A program made the position numbers and the translations under genes. DNA of 64,000 bases. It comes from Acetomicrobium hydrogeniformans. Its GTDB lineage: Bacteria; Synergistota; Synergistia; Synergistales; JAFGMB01. This document shows, one piece after another, positions 7,306-16,981 of this stretch. Below the pieces are notes generated by a model. The model saw only the letters and a program-made list of their open reading frames with translations. It searched no databases and was not told where the DNA came from. Position 1 is the stretch's first letter. Each line of letters starts with the position of its first letter. The stretch spans positions 1 to 64,000 of the forward strand of contig JAENYO010000003.1 of NCBI GenBank assembly GCA_016841745.1. The letters run 5' to 3'.

Positions 7306-8499
7306 TTGAATCTGGATAACATTATTTCCCATGTAGATGTTCATCAGAAAAAAGCCACAGTATTTCCGGGAACTCCTCTTGCGGATCGGATGAGACAGCC
7401 CTTCACAATAGAGTACGATGCAGATATCGATCTTCGGGAACTGGATCTCTCCATAGTGATAACACCTTTTCTACTCAATGTTATTCCTCTTCTCTGGTTT
7501 CTGGGCGGAACATATAAGGTGGATTCCATGGATGAGGATCTTTTCTCCAGCCTTGAACTTGTTAGGGATGGATTCCGAACCCTTTATCCGGATGTACCCT
7601 GGGAAGGCCAGCTTATCCCGGAAACTTTAACTTCTACTTCCAGGAGAAAAAATAATACAGACCTGTCTCAGGTTCTTTTCTTTTCAGGAGGGGTGGATTC
7701 TACCTATTCGGCTCTACAGGCAGATCCTGACAGGACTATACTTCTTACTATACGCGGTCACGACATTGCCTTGAATAATGACCAGGTGTGGGAAACAGTA
7801 TGTGCCCAGGTGGATTCTTTTGCTTCCCGGTTCGACTTCAGGACTGCCAAGGTCAGTGCAAATGTTTTTGGACTTTTAAGATGTGGGGATATCCATAAAG
7901 AATACCCGATTCTTAAACCATGGTATGGAACAGTACAGCATGGCATAGGTCTATCGAGTCTGGGTTTTCCCCTAGCAATTTACAATGGGTGGGACAGGGT
8001 GATCTTTTCTTCTTCAGAGGGTGTTAAAGCAAAGCATGTTCCGTGGGGGGCACACTATTTTCTGGAGCCTAATCTAAAGGTTAGCGGAATAGAGGTATTT
8101 TCAGAAGGTGCAGAACTCACCTGGCCAGACAAGGTTGCAGCCATGGTCGAATTCTTCAAACAGAATCCGGAACAGGAAAAGCCTTTACTGAGGATATGTC
8201 TTGATGATATGAAGGGGAGTGCTGTAAAAAACTGTACTTCCTGCGAAAAATGCCTCAGGGGTATCCTGTCGTTGATAGTAAGGTGTGAAGATCCTGCGGA
8301 TTGGGGTATTCCAGTTTCGAAAACATTGTTTGAGGTTCTAAAAAAAGATCTTCCCAAAATTTCTATTGAACCTGGGTGGATATATATATGGGATCGAATT
8401 CATGAATTGGCTTTACTGGTTTTACCAGAAAGCAATGGAGAATACAGGCAATTTCTCAACTGGTTTATTGACTGGTACGAAAACAAATACATGGTTTAA
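7306..8499 (+). CDS. PP-loop ATP-pyrophosphatase-like protein, copy 1
   Basis: 397 residues. A PP-loop nucleotide motif FSGGVDSTYSA (SGGVDS at 127-132) marks the adenine-nucleotide alpha-hydrolase superfamily, which activates carboxyl or carbonyl groups by adenylation (QueC, asparagine synthetase, GMP synthetase). A cysteine cluster CTSCEKC (Cys310, Cys313, Cys316) near the C-terminus resembles the QueC zinc site. The start is TTG 7306, eight bases after GGAGAG; the same TTG is conserved in the two tandem paralogues, and an ATG alternative is absent. First of three tandem copies, 112 bp before the next. The substrate is unknown; a tailoring role in a small natural-product or nucleobase-like pathway is a guess. 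Confidence 0.8.
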   Translation: MNLDNIISHVDVHQKKATVFPGTPLADRMRQPFTIEYDADIDLRELDLSIVITPFLLNVIPLLWFLGGTYKVDSMDEDLFSSLELVRDGFRTLYPDVPWEGQLIPETLTSTSRRKNNTDLSQVLFFSGGVDSTYSALQADPDRTILLTIRGHDIALNNDQVWETVCAQVDSFASRFDFRTAKVSANVFGLLRCGDIHKEYPILKPWYGTVQHGIGLSSLGFPLAIYNGWDRVIFSSSEGVKAKHVPWGAHYFLEPNLKVSGIEVFSEGAELTWPDKVAAMVEFFKQNPEQEKPLLRICLDDMKGSAVKNCTSCEKCLRGILSLIVRCEDPADWGIPVSKTLFEVLKKDLPKISIEPGWIYIWDRIHELALLVLPESNGEYRQFLNWFIDWYENKYMV

Positions 8500-8611
8500 G
8501 TGGAAAGATAGGATCTTGTTTTCTAATAGATAGTGTTATGCAAGGCTATTTATTATCAGTCAGCCAGGAAGATCAAAAATCAGAGATCTGGGATACAAGT
8601 AGGAGAATTTA

Positions 8612-9820
8612 TTGAGAATGAATAATATTATTTCCCATATTGATATAGGAATAAATAAAGCCACGGTTTTTCCGGGAGCTCCTCTTGCTGAACGGATGAG
8701 ACAGCCCTTCACCGTTGAGTATGATGCAGATATCGATCTGAGAGAACTGGACTTCTCAATAGTGATCACCCCATTTTTACTTAACGTAATTCCCCTTCTC
8801 TGGCTTCTTGGAGGAAGTTACAAAGTGGATTCCATGGATGGAGATCTTTTCTCCAGTCTTGAGCTCGTAAAGGAAGGGTTCAGGGCCATTTATCCTGATG
8901 TACCCTGGGAAGGCCAGCTTATCCCGGAAACTTTAACTTCTACTCCCAGGAGAAAAAATAACACAGACTTGTCCCAGGTCCTTTTCTTTTCCGGAGGTGT
9001 GGATTCTAGCTATTCTGCAATAAATGCAGATCCCGCCAGGACGGTTCTTCTGACCGTTTGGGGTCATGATATTGCCCTGAATAACGACAGTGCGTGGGAA
9101 ACAGTATGTTCTCGAGTGGGCAGCTTTGCCTCCTCGTTCAGTTTCAGAACCGCAAGGGTAAGGGCTAACGTGTTCCGTCTTTTAAGATGCGGAGATATAC
9201 ACAAAGAATACCCCATTTTAAAACCATGGTATGGAATGGTGCAGCATGGGCCGGGATTAGTGGGTCTGGCCTTCCCCCTTGCCGTCTACAATGGGTGGGA
9301 AAGGATCCTCTTTTCCTCTTCAGTGGGAGAGAAAGTGACCCATGTTCCATGGGGTTCCCATCCTTTTCTTGAACCGAGGCTCAAAGCAAATGACACGAAG
9401 GTGATCTCGGAAGGAACAGAGTTGATCTGGGCAGATAAAATCATGGCAATTGTTGATTTTTACAGGAATAACCCTGGCTTAACCAGGCCTTCCATGAGAA
9501 TATGTCTGGATGACATGAACGGCAATCCTGTTAAGAATTGCACCCTTTGTGAGAAGTGTCTCAGAGGGATAGTTTCGTTGATTATCAGGTATGAAGATCC
9601 CTCAGATTGGGGTTTTCCTGTTCCTGATCCGGTATTCAACAGTGTGAAGAACTGCCTTTTAACCATGACTATTCCCAGGTCCAATAAATATATCTGGGAC
9701 CGCATCCACCATCTGGCCTTACAGGCTTTGCCGGAAAGCCATGGAGAGTACAGGGAATTCCTCAACTGGTATATTGACTGGTATGAAAAGAGATATATTC
9801 TTCAGTTGGAGAAAATATGA
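8612..9820 (+). CDS. PP-loop ATP-pyrophosphatase-like protein, copy 2
   Basis: 402 residues, close paralogue of its neighbours throughout. It shares the N-terminal PGAPLAERMRQPFT block, PWEGQLIPETLTS, FSGGVDSSYSA and the CTLCEKC cluster. Sequence differences are spread over the gene and concentrate in the segment between the PP-loop and the cysteines, as expected if each copy has its own substrate. Start: TTG 8612 (aligned with the other copies) or ATG 8618; AGGAGA at 8601-8606 is better spaced for the ATG, so the first two residues are uncertain. The C-terminus is slightly longer (LQLEKI). Confidence 0.8.
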   Translation: MRMNNIISHIDIGINKATVFPGAPLAERMRQPFTVEYDADIDLRELDFSIVITPFLLNVIPLLWLLGGSYKVDSMDGDLFSSLELVKEGFRAIYPDVPWEGQLIPETLTSTPRRKNNTDLSQVLFFSGGVDSSYSAINADPARTVLLTVWGHDIALNNDSAWETVCSRVGSFASSFSFRTARVRANVFRLLRCGDIHKEYPILKPWYGMVQHGPGLVGLAFPLAVYNGWERILFSSSVGEKVTHVPWGSHPFLEPRLKANDTKVISEGTELIWADKIMAIVDFYRNNPGLTRPSMRICLDDMNGNPVKNCTLCEKCLRGIVSLIIRYEDPSDWGFPVPDPVFNSVKNCLLTMTIPRSNKYIWDRIHHLALQALPESHGEYREFLNWYIDWYEKRYILQLEKI

Positions 9821-9919
9821 CTTTATTGTGCTGAAAAATCCTGTAAATAAAATTATTCATAATTATGGGCCCTGAAAGAATGAAAATTCTGGATCATGGT
9901 TCCTGCAGGGAGGACTTAA

Positions 9920-11113
9920 TTGAAAATAGATAACATTATTTCCCATGTAGATGTTCATCAGAAAAAAGCCACAGTATTTCCGGGAACTCCTCTTGCGGAT
10001 CGGATGAGGCAGCCCTTTACCCTAGAGTACGATGCCGATATCGACCTTCGGGAACTGGATCTTTCAATAGTGATAACACCTTTTCTACTCAATGTTATTC
10101 CCCTTCTCTGGTTTTTGGGCGGAACATATAAGGTGGATTCCATGGATGAAGATATGTTCGCCAGCCTGGAACAGATAAAGGAAGGTTTCCGGACCCTGTA
10201 TCCGAATGTACCCTGGGAAGGCCGGCTTATTCCAGAAACTTTAACTTCTACTTCCAGGAGAAAAAATAATACAGACCTGTCTCAGGTGCTTTTCTTTTCC
10301 GGAGGAGTGGATTCGACCTATTCGGCTCTACATGCAGATCCTGACAGAACTATACTTCTTACTATACGCGGTCACGACATTGCCTTGAATAATGATCAGG
10401 CTTGGGAAACGGTATGTTCTCAGGTCGATAATTTTGCATCTTCTTTTGATTTTAAAACAGAGAGGGTAAGCGCAAATGTTTTTCGCCTGTTGCGGTGTGG
10501 TGATATACATAAGGAACACCCTGAACTGAAACCCTGGTATGGTACAGTGCAGCACGGTCTTGGCCTTTCCGGTCTGGCTTTTCCCCTTGCTGTTTATAAC
10601 GGCTGGGATAATGTTATTTTTTCTTCTTCTATAGCAAATAAAGTGGCATATATCCAATGGGGGGCTCATCCTTACCTGGAGCCCAGGTTAAAAGTTAGTG
10701 GTATCAGGGTAGTTGCGGAGGGAATTGATTTTTTTTGTGCGGATAAGGTTCAATCTATTGTAGATTATTGCAGGAGCAAACTCGGACAGGATAAGCCCTT
10801 TATGAGGGTATGTCTGGATAACATGAGTGGTAACGCTGAAAAGAACTGTGGTCTTTGTGAAAAATGTTTGAGAAGTATCGTTTCGCTGATAATCAAATCT
10901 GAAGATCCTTCAGATTGGGGTTTTCCTGTTCCGCTGCCATTATTTGAAGTTCTAAAGGAACGTCTTGAGGATATGTATATCCGACTCGGATGCATAAATC
11001 AATGGGATCACATCCATCATCTAGTTTCAGAGGCCTTACCGGAAAGCAGAGGAGAGCACAGAGAATTCCTGAATTGGTATATTGACTGGTATAGCAGAGA
11101 ATATCTATCATAG
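9920..11113 (+). CDS. PP-loop ATP-pyrophosphatase-like protein, copy 3
   Basis: 397 residues, TTG start at 9920 six bases after GGAGG (9909-9913). At the DNA level its first third is nearly identical to copy 1 (shared blocks run through codons 8-70 and 105-150), whereas its second half diverges, as if a recent duplication or gene conversion had kept the N-terminal ATP-binding half uniform. SGGVDS and CGLCEKC are intact, so nothing suggests inactivation. Last gene of the plus-strand triplet; the next gene is convergent. Confidence 0.8.
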   Translation: MKIDNIISHVDVHQKKATVFPGTPLADRMRQPFTLEYDADIDLRELDLSIVITPFLLNVIPLLWFLGGTYKVDSMDEDMFASLEQIKEGFRTLYPNVPWEGRLIPETLTSTSRRKNNTDLSQVLFFSGGVDSTYSALHADPDRTILLTIRGHDIALNNDQAWETVCSQVDNFASSFDFKTERVSANVFRLLRCGDIHKEHPELKPWYGTVQHGLGLSGLAFPLAVYNGWDNVIFSSSIANKVAYIQWGAHPYLEPRLKVSGIRVVAEGIDFFCADKVQSIVDYCRSKLGQDKPFMRVCLDNMSGNAEKNCGLCEKCLRSIVSLIIKSEDPSDWGFPVPLPLFEVLKERLEDMYIRLGCINQWDHIHHLVSEALPESRGEHREFLNWYIDWYSREYLS

Positions 11114-11185
11114 ATATCAGGTTTTTACCTCCTGGTGCTCTGTAGCAGATTTCTTTCTCTTGAAGGTTGGCCTTGTGTCCTTGTA

Positions 11186-12127
11186 TTATTTTTTCTTCAT
11201 TGACCTCAGATAGAACACCTTTTCCCGGTAGTGCAGTTCCAGAAGCTTTCCTTCAGATACCAGCTGTTTTACAACGCTCCAGTTTTCTCCCGAGTTCTTC
11301 AGCAGTTCCTCCACTGCATCCGATCTCATGGGGTGGACGGCGGTAATGCTCAGAATATCATCAGAGGCATTGCCCGTGGCGGCGAATTCATTTCCTTCGT
11401 AACCGAATAACAGTTCCACCTTGTTCAATCGTTCAGAGAAGATATGAAAGGCTCTGTTTAAAGTCTCCTCATCAGCCGGAAGGACCTTTTCCTCTGCCGG
11501 CGGTCTGGTGGGGATGGAAATATAGGCAATGTCCGGGTCGAGATCGGCCAGGAAGGCAGCTGTCTCCTTAAGAGAATATTCCGAGTCGTTTATGCCATTG
11601 ACAAGCATGGTCTCCGTATTCAGTTTACCCTTGTATTTTTCTGCAAAATCCAGGTAACCATCAAGGATCCTCTTAAGGTCCAGCTGACCATGCGGGCGGT
11701 CAACCCTTTTCCATGCATCCTTTACCACCGAATCGGTTTTGAGTGAAATCCAGTCCAGTTTTTGCAGGTCGGCCTGGACATCTTCCATCCATATGAGAGA
11801 ACCATTGGATATGGTGGCCAGGGGGATACCGGTATCTTTGAGCATGCCAGCCATAAGGCCCAGGTTTACATCAAGGGTTGGCTCCCCGTCGGGAACGAAG
11901 GTAAGGTAATCTATCTGTTCATCCTTTTCCCTTGAAAGGGCTATTTTATTTTTAACCTCGATAACCACAACTTCAGGGTCGTAAAAGGCTTTCCGGTCGA
12001 TGATCATGGTGTTTGTCCTGCCCACCTGGCAGTAGATGCAGGAATAGGGGCAGGTCTTTGGCGGAATATGGTTTATTCCAATGCTTTTCCCAAGCCTTCT
12101 CGAAGGAACAGGTCCGAAAACAAGCAT
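11186..12127 (-). CDS. Radical SAM protein (COG0731-like)
   Basis: 313 residues. The cluster motif CPYSCIYCQVG (Cys26, Cys30, Cys33) follows the family-typical FGPVPSRRLGKSIGIN start, as in COG0731 radical SAM proteins. The middle carries DGEPTLD and ISNGS, SAM-contact elements. An in-frame ATG at 12145 exists, but an AGGAGGT ribosome-binding site lies between it and ATG 12127, which is therefore the start. The C-terminal 80 residues look like a winged-helix-like extension. The gene is downstream of the RND pump on the same strand, about 120 bp away; no functional link is evident. The substrate is unknown. Confidence 0.85.
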   Translation of the reverse strand: MLVFGPVPSRRLGKSIGINHIPPKTCPYSCIYCQVGRTNTMIIDRKAFYDPEVVVIEVKNKIALSREKDEQIDYLTFVPDGEPTLDVNLGLMAGMLKDTGIPLATISNGSLIWMEDVQADLQKLDWISLKTDSVVKDAWKRVDRPHGQLDLKRILDGYLDFAEKYKGKLNTETMLVNGINDSEYSLKETAAFLADLDPDIAYISIPTRPPAEEKVLPADEETLNRAFHIFSERLNKVELLFGYEGNEFAATGNASDDILSITAVHPMRSDAVEELLKNSGENWSVVKQLVSEGKLLELHYREKVFYLRSMKKK

Positions 12128-12247
12128 GCAGATACCTCCTGACATTCGATGTGTCTTGAGTATATCTCTTTTTAATAGAAAAGTAAGGAACCAGAAGTCA
12201 AACCAACAGTCATAAAATTGGACTTCAAGAATGGGGAGTTATGGAGA

Positions 12248-15200
12248 TCAGAATGGTTTCCGGCTCTGACGCCATTCCCGGAAAGCCCAGACCCTTTCGT
12301 AGACAGGGGGTATTACAAAAAGTGCAAGGGTTCCGCCAGCAAGGAGACCTCCTATTACAACGATGGCCATGGGCTGCCGGAAGGGACCGCCTGCTCCGAG
12401 CCCCAGGGCCAGAGGCATCATCGCGATGATAGAAGTTATGTCAGCCATGACTATGGGGCGAAGCCTTACCCGGCATGACTCCAGGATGGCATCGTAAGGT
12501 CTCATCCCTTCCCTTCGCTGTCTTTCCGCATAGTCGATTATGACGATGGCGTTGTTCACCACCAGTCCCACGAGCATGATGACTCCCAGGAGTCCGTATA
12601 CTGAAATGGCTATATCCGTTAGGAAAAGGAGAGGTATTACCCCAATGGCCGAAAGAGGGATGGTGAGCATGATTATGAATGCGAAAAGGTAGGATTCCAG
12701 GATAGCTGCAATGACCATAAAGGTAAGCACAACTGCCATACCGAAGGCCAGGAGCATGAACCGGAAATTTTCCTGAATGCTTTCCACCTCTCCGGCAAAG
12801 TCGAACCTGTAACCTGGAGGTAGCTCTATCTGCTGGACCCTTGGCAGAAGTTCGTTGAAGGCCTCGCCAACGGTTATTCCCGACACGTCGGCTTCAACGG
12901 CCATGTAGCGGTTTCTGTCTTTTCGAAGGATGGTGGTGGGACCCAGTCCGTATTCCACGTTGGCCACCACACCCAGAGGAACAAAACCGCCCTTTGCCGG
13001 TACTGGGAGGCCAGGAAGGTCAAATACATTATCCAGCTTGGACGGTTCCAGTTTCACCAGGATATCGTATTCCTTGCCGCCTGTCCGGAAGACACCTGCC
13101 TCCTTGCCGGTAACATAGGCTCTCGATGTATCAGCCAGTTCCGAAACGCTCAGATCCAGTTGGGCCAGTCTCCACCTATTCACCTCAAGCTTGATCTCGG
13201 GACGGCCAATTTCCCAGTTCACATCTGCATCCACAATTCCCCGGGTGCTTCTCATTATTTGAAGCACTTTTTGTGAGATGTTGTTTAGTTCATTGACTTC
13301 ATCCCCGATGACACCTATCTGCAGGGCTCTTCCGGGAGGGCCTCCACTGGTGGATGCGCTTATTACCGGGGTGACATTCGGCAGTTTGGCCAGAAAAGGT
13401 CTTATAATGTCTGCGATCTCGAAAGTCGTTTTTCGCCCCTTTCTGTCGTTCATGAAGAGTCTTATCCTGGCCTGGTTAACTCCCTGTTCTGCACCAGTAC
13501 CTCCTGTCAGGACCTCAACTGCTTTTACGTCAGGCAGTTCCTGTGAAAATTTTTCTATCTGGCTGGACACCTTCTCTGTGTATTCCAGGGATACTGCAGA
13601 GGGAAGGGATATCTGGACCGTTACTACTCCCTGGTCGGCTCTCGGTACAAATTCCATACCTAATTTTCCGCTGATCATTATTGAACCTGTAAAAAGAAGG
13701 AGGAAAAGAAGAAGTGTCAGGAAGGGGTGGGCAAGGGTTTTTTTCACAAGGACATGATGGAGCCTGTCAAAATGAGAGTATATCCACTGGAACCATCCCG
13801 TCAGAAACCTGCTGATCCTGGAAGGTTCTCCGTACTGTATCCGCGCAGCAACCATGGGTGTAAATGTCAGGGCAACCCAGAGAGAAAAAAGAGTGGCGAA
13901 GACTACCGTGATGGCAAAGTCGCTGAAGAATTGGCCTACTATCCCTCCCATGAAGGCCACCGGAATGAATACGGCCAGGTTGGTGACGGTGGTGGAGAGA
14001 ACCGAAAGTCCTATTTCACCGGTACCTCTCTCCGCTGCTTCCATGGGATCCAGGCCCATATCGCGGAACCTGAAAATGTTTTCGAGTACAAGGATAGCGT
14101 TGTTGACAAGTATTCCAATGGATATGGCTAATCCCAGGGTACTCATGATGTTCAGGGATGTTTCGCTTGTAAAGAGCGGAATAAAAGTTGCTATCACGGC
14201 TGTAGGCATGGAAAGAGCCACCACCAGGGTAACTGAGAACCTCATGAGGAACATATAGAGAATAAGGGCTGTGAGAAGGATTCCGAACCCCATATCACGA
14301 AAGACGTTTCTCACGGCCTCGGAAATGAAACTCGATTCATCGTTGGTGATAATTATCTCGTACATTGGAGGCATGTATTTTCTTATCCTGTCCAGCTCTT
14401 CTCTTATTTTGCTGCTTATTTCCACTATGTTGGCATTGGGGCTGGCTATGCAGTCGATGAAGATGGCACTTTTCCCTTTGTAACGCGCAAATCCTCTTCT
14501 TTCCTCTGTAGTGTCAACAACCCTGGCGAAGTCTCCGATCCTGACGGAATAACCGTTCTGAAAGGGAATTCTGATATCCGCCAGCTCCCTGGGGTCTTCT
14601 ACCTCACCAAGGACACGGATGGAGAGTTCTCTTCCTCCCTTGGCTATATGGCCGGAGGGATCGTTCAGGTTGTTTGATGCCAGAACACGGGTAATGTCAT
14701 GGATGCTGATACCGAACTGTTCCAGATCGGTAGGATCTACATAGACATGTATCTCCCGTTTTATACCTCCAAGGATATCGGCCTTGGCCAGGCCTTTTAT
14801 CTGGGTGATCTGTCTCTGTATCCTGTCTTCCACCACAGTGTACGCTTCTTCAGGAGGGGCAGAGGAAAGAATGGCAAGGGTCATGAACGGCTGGGCATTT
14901 ATATCGAATTTCTCCACGATGGGATCATCGGCATCATCGGGCAGGAGGCCGACTATAGTCTTCACCCTGTTTGAAACATCCAGCGTTGCTTCGGAAAGGT
15001 TTATATCATATTCAAATTCCGCTACCACGAAGGAAACACCCTCGATGGAGTAGCTTTCGATCTTCTTTACTCCCTCCACCTGGGCCAGGGCATCCTCAAC
15101 TGGTTTGGATACCAGGTTCTCTATCTCGTTGGGTCCGGCACCCCTGTAGGAGGTCTGGACTACAACCACGGGAATATCTACCCGGGGAAGAAGTTCCACT

Positions 15201-15298
15201 CCCAGTTCGAAGTATGCGTATATTCCTATGAATACTGCCATTAGGACCGTTACGCTTGTTAAGACCGGCCTGCGGATGAAAGCCCGGATTAAACCCAT
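12248..15298 (-). CDS. RND efflux pump (HAE1/AcrB-like)
   Basis: 1016 residues with the duplicated RND architecture: TM1 at about 10-30, a large periplasmic porter half, TM2-6 (about 335-470), a second porter half and TM8-12 at the end. Substrates of this class are drugs, bile salts, dyes or lipids exported through a TolC channel. TM4 reads GILVNNAILVLEN: Asn399-Asn400 replace the Asp pair that relays protons in AcrB, and TM10 reads GLVVNNAIVIID where AcrB has Lys940. The start ATG 15298 follows AAAGGAG. Upstream adaptor and TolC genes are on the same strand, but 580 bp of repeat-containing DNA intervenes. Confidence 0.92.
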   Translation of the reverse strand: MGLIRAFIRRPVLTSVTVLMAVFIGIYAYFELGVELLPRVDIPVVVVQTSYRGAGPNEIENLVSKPVEDALAQVEGVKKIESYSIEGVSFVVAEFEYDINLSEATLDVSNRVKTIVGLLPDDADDPIVEKFDINAQPFMTLAILSSAPPEEAYTVVEDRIQRQITQIKGLAKADILGGIKREIHVYVDPTDLEQFGISIHDITRVLASNNLNDPSGHIAKGGRELSIRVLGEVEDPRELADIRIPFQNGYSVRIGDFARVVDTTEERRGFARYKGKSAIFIDCIASPNANIVEISSKIREELDRIRKYMPPMYEIIITNDESSFISEAVRNVFRDMGFGILLTALILYMFLMRFSVTLVVALSMPTAVIATFIPLFTSETSLNIMSTLGLAISIGILVNNAILVLENIFRFRDMGLDPMEAAERGTGEIGLSVLSTTVTNLAVFIPVAFMGGIVGQFFSDFAITVVFATLFSLWVALTFTPMVAARIQYGEPSRISRFLTGWFQWIYSHFDRLHHVLVKKTLAHPFLTLLLFLLLFTGSIMISGKLGMEFVPRADQGVVTVQISLPSAVSLEYTEKVSSQIEKFSQELPDVKAVEVLTGGTGAEQGVNQARIRLFMNDRKGRKTTFEIADIIRPFLAKLPNVTPVISASTSGGPPGRALQIGVIGDEVNELNNISQKVLQIMRSTRGIVDADVNWEIGRPEIKLEVNRWRLAQLDLSVSELADTSRAYVTGKEAGVFRTGGKEYDILVKLEPSKLDNVFDLPGLPVPAKGGFVPLGVVANVEYGLGPTTILRKDRNRYMAVEADVSGITVGEAFNELLPRVQQIELPPGYRFDFAGEVESIQENFRFMLLAFGMAVVLTFMVIAAILESYLFAFIIMLTIPLSAIGVIPLLFLTDIAISVYGLLGVIMLVGLVVNNAIVIIDYAERQRREGMRPYDAILESCRVRLRPIVMADITSIIAMMPLALGLGAGGPFRQPMAIVVIGGLLAGGTLALFVIPPVYERVWAFREWRQSRKPF

Positions 15299-15877
15299 CA
15301 GTTTCTCCTTTTACAGAAAGAATCCAGAAATCATGTGCATTCCTGCTTCCTTTGTTTTTGCTGGAAGCATACTGTTAATTTTGGATTTTAGATTTTGGAT
15401 TAAAACCATAAAACCCAAAATCTTTTAAACATATTTACCGCAGAGGACGGGGAGGTTTCGCAGAGGTACGCGGAGGAAACCCAAAAAACATTTGTCCTGC
15501 TGCATACTTATTCTTGATATTGTCCATCCGGACGGTTTACTACCTTGTTAATAGTTTTGTGTGCCACATAATCGTAGATTTGTGGCAGGTAATGCTTAGA
15601 ACCGGAGGTCGCTGAGAAGACCTCCAGATCTTAAAACCTAATACCTCAATAGATTTTCCAAAGCCAATTCATTAACAATTATTTAATGTTTTTACTCTGT
15701 GTACTCTCAATCCATTATTTTCTCGTGCAAAATCGAGTCTGATTTTGAGCAGTAGATTTGTATCAAAAAAGCTCTGTTCTTTTACCTCCATGTTCTCAGT
15801 GGTAAATCAATTTTGGATTGTTGATTTTGGATTCCCTCTGCGCCCTCTGTGTCCCCTGCGGTAAAACAGGTTCTGAT
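15299..15877. repeat. Repeat-bounded intergenic insertion in the efflux operon
   Basis: No gene is visible in these 579 bp. A CTCTGCG/CGCAGAG repeat occurs twice in opposite orientation: 15424-15476 (ACATATTTACCGCAGAGG...) and 15834-15866 (...CCCTGCGGTAAAA). Together they bound about 440 bp like terminal inverted repeats. Between them is a hairpin (15724-15752: GCAAAAT...ATTTTG, also AAAATC/GATTTT) that matches the one at 1195-1224. The same repeat family is at 1246-1287. It separates the RND adaptor gene from the RND pump gene. Confidence 0.65.
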
Positions 15878-16981
15878 CTATTTCTGGACCCATACCTGAG
15901 CGCTGTCAAAGACGTCATCTACCCCGTCTACCACAATGATCTCTCCTGCAGATAATCCATTAACGATCTCCATCATCCGGTCAACTCCTTCTCCCACCTG
16001 TACGTACCTTTTGAAAGCCCGGTCATCTTCTATGACATACACGAAAGAACGACCATCTTCCCTGTCAATGATCTCGTAGGGTATCTGTACAACTTGAGGC
16101 CTGTCATCTATGAGAAATTCCGTTTCCACGTATGATCCGGGAGAAAAGTCTGCTCCAGGGGTGAGCTCCACTATACATTTGTATAAACCGGTGCTGGGAT
16201 CAGCCTCGGGGTCGAGTCTGAGAACGGTTCCCTCGCATACCTTCATCTCGGGGCAGGTTCTGTCCTGTAGACTTATTCTTACAGTGATCCCTTTTTTAAT
16301 GCGTCCTATTTCCAGAGGGGGAAGAAGAACTTCAACTTCCAGATGCTCCGTGTCGGCGATGGCCATTACCCTCTTGCCCGACTCCGCTATTTCTCCCACC
16401 TCGGCATCCCGATAGGTTACGGTCCCATCTATCTTTGCATATACCTTTGTACGTGAAACCTTGGTCTGTACGTCCCTCACAAGGGATCTTTTCTGTTCCA
16501 TGGTTACGTAGGCTTTTTCAACTTCCTGTTTTGATAAACCACCGGCCTTGCTGAGAGCAAGTTTTCTTTCGTAGTCCCTTTTTGCTTCCTGGTAGTCGGC
16601 AACCCGGGCAGAAAGATCAAAGGCCTGAGTTTCAGTTGACAGTTCAAGAAGAACGTCTCCGGTCCTGACCTTATCTCCCACATCGGCGGGGACTTCAACG
16701 ATGAATTCCCTCACGAAGGATGTAACGTCCTGTGTCCGGGATGCCCGGACCTGTCCGTAATATCTTTTCCAGACCTGCCATGGCAGGGCTTCTACTGCAG
16801 CGACCTTGACAGGAATGCCCTTCTCAGCCCGGATGTCAGCAACGCTGGGAGGGACTTCCTTCTTTGCTCTTCTGGCAGCAATAAAACGAAATCCTGTAAA
16901 AAGTCCACCGAGGATCAATAAAATGGCTATAAAATAAAATATCCTGGTTTTTCCCTTGTTCTTTCTCACGGAGATCACCAC
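15878..16981 (-). CDS. RND periplasmic adaptor (membrane fusion protein)
   Basis: 367 residues. One N-terminal transmembrane anchor (about 13-32) is followed by the adaptor order barrel-sandwich, alpha-hairpin, lipoyl-like and beta-barrel: VPADVGDKVRTGDVLLELST opens the lipoyl half-motif and AKIDGTVTYRDAEVGEIAESG closes it, with a heptad-like helical hairpin at about 115-170. It bridges the inner-membrane pump and the outer-membrane factor. It starts at GTG 16981 (or GTG 16978), overlapping the stop of the TolC-like gene, so the two are translationally coupled. Confidence 0.9.
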   Translation of the reverse strand: MVISVRKNKGKTRIFYFIAILLILGGLFTGFRFIAARRAKKEVPPSVADIRAEKGIPVKVAAVEALPWQVWKRYYGQVRASRTQDVTSFVREFIVEVPADVGDKVRTGDVLLELSTETQAFDLSARVADYQEAKRDYERKLALSKAGGLSKQEVEKAYVTMEQKRSLVRDVQTKVSRTKVYAKIDGTVTYRDAEVGEIAESGKRVMAIADTEHLEVEVLLPPLEIGRIKKGITVRISLQDRTCPEMKVCEGTVLRLDPEADPSTGLYKCIVELTPGADFSPGSYVETEFLIDDRPQVVQIPYEIIDREDGRSFVYVIEDDRAFKRYVQVGEGVDRMMEIVNGLSAGEIIVVDGVDDVFDSAQVWVQK

